From positions 1-64,000 of the forward strand of contig VZRZ01001307.1 of assembly GCA_013398175.1 (NCBI GenBank): a stretch of 64,000 bases of DNA, written 5' to 3'. The stretch comes from Climacteris rufus. Lineage: Eukaryota; Chordata; Aves; Passeriformes; Climacteridae. Position 1 is the stretch's first letter. Each line of letters begins with the position of its first letter. Positions 61,701-64,000 of this stretch are shown one piece after another. The position numbers were made by a program, and so were the translations under genes. The notes beneath the pieces are model-generated. The model was given only the letters and a program-made list of their open reading frames with translations, ran no database searches and had not been told where the DNA came from.

Positions 61701-63689
61701 AGAGCTGTACCATTGCTCTGAGAGACAAACCTCTGGAGAATATGAAAATCCTGCCTTCCCAAAGGCTGATAGGAGGTGGATGTGTTCAGCTGTCCAGTGC
61801 CAAAACTATTGGCTGGTTCTCAGTAAATCCAAAATCTATGATGCCAGACAGGAGCACTGCCACAGGAGGCCTCAGTGGATATAGATGATGAATTTCCCCA
61901 CATGCCCCGGCTGTGGCACCAAAATAAACTGTGTGGTTCAGGCTCTAGACCCTGCTGGGAGCAGCAGGCAACCTGTTTAGAGAAAACCCAAGCCCAGGGG
62001 ATCTCCAGAAACAAATCCAGACCTTTGTCAGTTTAATCCTGATCTCAGTGGAACTGGTATAAGGCATGAATGTATCTATGGGGATGAGGATATATCCAGA
62101 CTGATCCATGGAGGGGCCACACTGCTGCTGCAGCAGCAGAAACACAGACCCTTTTGTGGTGCACTGGCCTGGGGTTTGATGAGTTCATGCACAGAGAAAG
62201 AGCCCAAGTAACCCTGGCACCACATCAGCTCCCTTGCCCCCTCCTGCCCTGAAGTGAATTTGGAAACTGCTGTGAGCTGTTCCTATTCCACCCACACAGT
62301 GGTTACTGCACATTGTCCAGCTTCCTCTGAGGCAAGATCCACTGGGATGTGAGACATCCCAGTCCTGGGCCCTTCAACACACTCAGAACCACGTGCTAAT
62401 CCCAGCAGATGTTCCTAGAAAAAATATGCTTCCACAAATGTGGGCTCTGCTCCTTGTCTCATTTTCAGCCCATGGACCTGCAGGGTCACCTTCACCATCT
62501 GACCCCAGAGGAGACACTTGGAATGGGATGTGCAGGGCAGGAATGAAAGTAGATGTGCAGAGAGCACAGAGGCTCCAAGCAGGGGCTGAAATTGCCTTGT
62601 GCTCACACTTATTTAACCTGGAAGAGCAGTGTCTGTATAAGGTGGTGTTAGTTTGAATGAAGATCAGGATCCAGGAATTCTTATAATGCTTAAGTTTTGT
62701 ATTTGGGATGCTGTGGGCATCACAGCACATTACTTATGGACACTACAAGGAATGAGGATCTGAGAGCACATCCATGAGCCTTCCCACCATAGCTATGGAC
62801 CCTGTCTTGATGAACAGCTCAGTTCCTGCCCATTGGCATTCTGTGCTCTCTTTCTCTGCTTGCTTTGCTGCCATTCAACAGCTCTGGTGTAGCAGTTTGG
62901 TTTCCCTCTCCAAAATCCACATTAATTTCTGTCCCTCCTTTCCTGCCCATGGCCATGATGCCTCCAGAATGGATCTTCCTAAATCCCCAACCCTGAGACC
63001 CCTTTTGTGCTCCCATGTCTTTTTCCAAGATGAAGAAAGGCCAAGAGTTTTGTCTCAAGATGGAATCAAATATCACAAAAAGTTTCTTAAAATATAATCT
63101 CTCACAGGAGAAGAGTGAGTTTTCTAATTAGAAAAGACATATCAGGGCCTCATGGTATTTGAGACAGGTTGGGCTACAGCCAAGGGCTTTCACCATGCAT
63201 CAGCCCAGCTCCTAGGGAAGAGCTCATGGAGCATCCTGGGTGATGTAGTCCAAGCACGGAAGGCTGTCATCAAGCCACAACGAGTGACAGGAATTTCCAA
63301 AACTGCAAGTCCAGTGAGTCACCTCAGTGGCGTCCCTGGGTCAAACTGCCTGGCTTTTAGCCAGCTTTCCCTGAAATAACATGGGCTGTGGGTTTTCATT
63401 AGAAAGTAAACATTTTTCTAGAGGAATGAGAAGCCTTGTCTGAGCACTGCACTAACCCAGTGCTGCTCCTCGGGCTGCCCCTTCCTGGGTACCCTGGGCT
63501 GTGCATCCCTGCTTGCAGCAGCTTCCAGACAGAAGGCTGGGTGTTTGCTGTGGTGCAACTCTGTCTCTGCTGTCCCGCCGCCCCTGTTTTTCACACCTGA
63601 AGGTATGAGCAGCTTTTCACCATGGAAAGCAGACTGGAGGATTTCCCTTTGCCATCCTGGGGAATTGTGTAAAATCCAGGCTTTTAAAG
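58777..63689. other. Unique noncoding stretch, 58.8-63.7 kb
   Basis: No gene is recognised. Short oddities are a run of GGCA-type pentamers at about 61608-61632 and the perfect 18-base palindrome CTGCTGCTGCAGCAGCAG at 62122-62139. Open frames up to 159 codons (minus, 59170-59649) have no recognisable domain. No CR1 beyond 58776 was found. Confidence 0.45.
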
Positions 63690-64000
63690 CCACTCTTGCT
63701 AATAATTGCTATTACCACCACCATTGCTAATTGCTGTCACCATTCCCCATTCATAATTGTTCAGCTTTGCAGAAAACCAGGAAAGCTCTTATCCACAGTG
63801 CTAATTCCTTTGACGATAAAGTTCTGGGTGTGCCATATCAGCCCTTAACCTGCCCGTGCCAGGGAGCCTTTATTTAGCATCAACATTTATCACTGCTAAA
63901 TGTATAAATAATACCATTAGCCACTCTGAGCAGTGATAAAATTAGCAGTGTAAACAGAGAAAGTGAGTGACCTTAGCGAAGAACCATTGTTGATTTTGAC
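63690..64000. promoter_or_regulatory. TAAT-rich block with perfect inverted repeat (candidate conserved noncoding element)
   Basis: The last 310 bases carry many homeodomain cores (GCTAATAATTGCTATTA near 63697, CTAATTG near 63725, CATAATTG near 63752, GCTAATTCC near 63800, CATTAGCC near 63914). A perfect 12-base inverted repeat, TTTATCACTGCT at 63886-63897 and AGCAGTGATAAA at 63929-63940, has a 31-base spacer, and TTAGCAGTG recurs at 63942-63950. Each arm contains a TTATC/GATAA core (GATA-factor type). TGTAAAC-like and ATTGTT (SOX-like) words follow. Words and symmetry are seen; enhancer function is inference. The block probably continues past the window edge. Confidence 0.35.

Noticed and set aside
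62122..62139. Perfect 18-base palindrome as a functional site
   Set aside because: It is a head-to-head CTG/CAG triplet word with no flanking symmetry or other motif, readily explained by triplet slippage.

Overview
The window is nuclear DNA from a bird, most probably a songbird (Passeriformes). The main evidence is a set of truncated CR1 LINEs with the typical avian 3' end: a promoter-side part missing, the 'accuracy-poor' 5' truncation usual for CR1, then the stretch around 'CCCTGCCCATGGCAGGG', 'AGGTCCTTTCCAACCCAAAG' and a terminal 'ATTCTGTG/ATTCTATG' octamer. There are no Alu, L1, tRNA-SINE or poly-A tailed elements, CpG is sparse, and no bacterial operon, phage, CRISPR or plasmid features occur. 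The species call is inference; the bird call is firmer.

No complete protein-coding gene can be supported. Open frames longer than 200 codons exist on both strands, but none shows a recognisable domain, and most are low-CpG noncoding DNA or CR1 read in a chance frame. The best coding signal is one internal exon on the minus strand at 17938-18126: hydrophilic, Lys/Glu-rich, bounded by an AG and a consensus GTGAGT donor. I do not recognise the protein. If it is real, much of the window may be introns of a minus-strand gene; otherwise the window is intergenic.

Layout. 1-30 kb: CR1-rich, with seven of the ten CR1 fragments (1.4, 6.1, 11.6, 20.9, 24.2 and 26.7 kb on plus; 29.8 kb on minus) plus an older remnant at 9.7 kb, a CAT microsatellite at 14.2 kb and the exon at 17.9 kb. 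30-57.6 kb: nearly CR1-free, with one fragment at 46.3 kb, and unique sequence holding weak exon-like signals (41.8-42.2, 47.7 and 50.1 kb) and a pure (CTG)17 tract at 53.7 kb. 57.6-64 kb: a very old CR1 reverse-transcriptase remnant, a younger minus-strand CR1 with an internal 32-bp duplication, and a TAAT-rich block at the right edge that looks like a conserved noncoding element.

Several AT-rich blocks with clustered homeodomain, octamer, TCF/LEF or GATA-type words (4.3, 17.1, 36.5, 38.9 and 63.7 kb) stand out from the GC-richer surroundings and are the best enhancer candidates. Nothing here forms a multi-gene system; conservation alignment and RNA-seq, which I could not run, would decide most of these calls.
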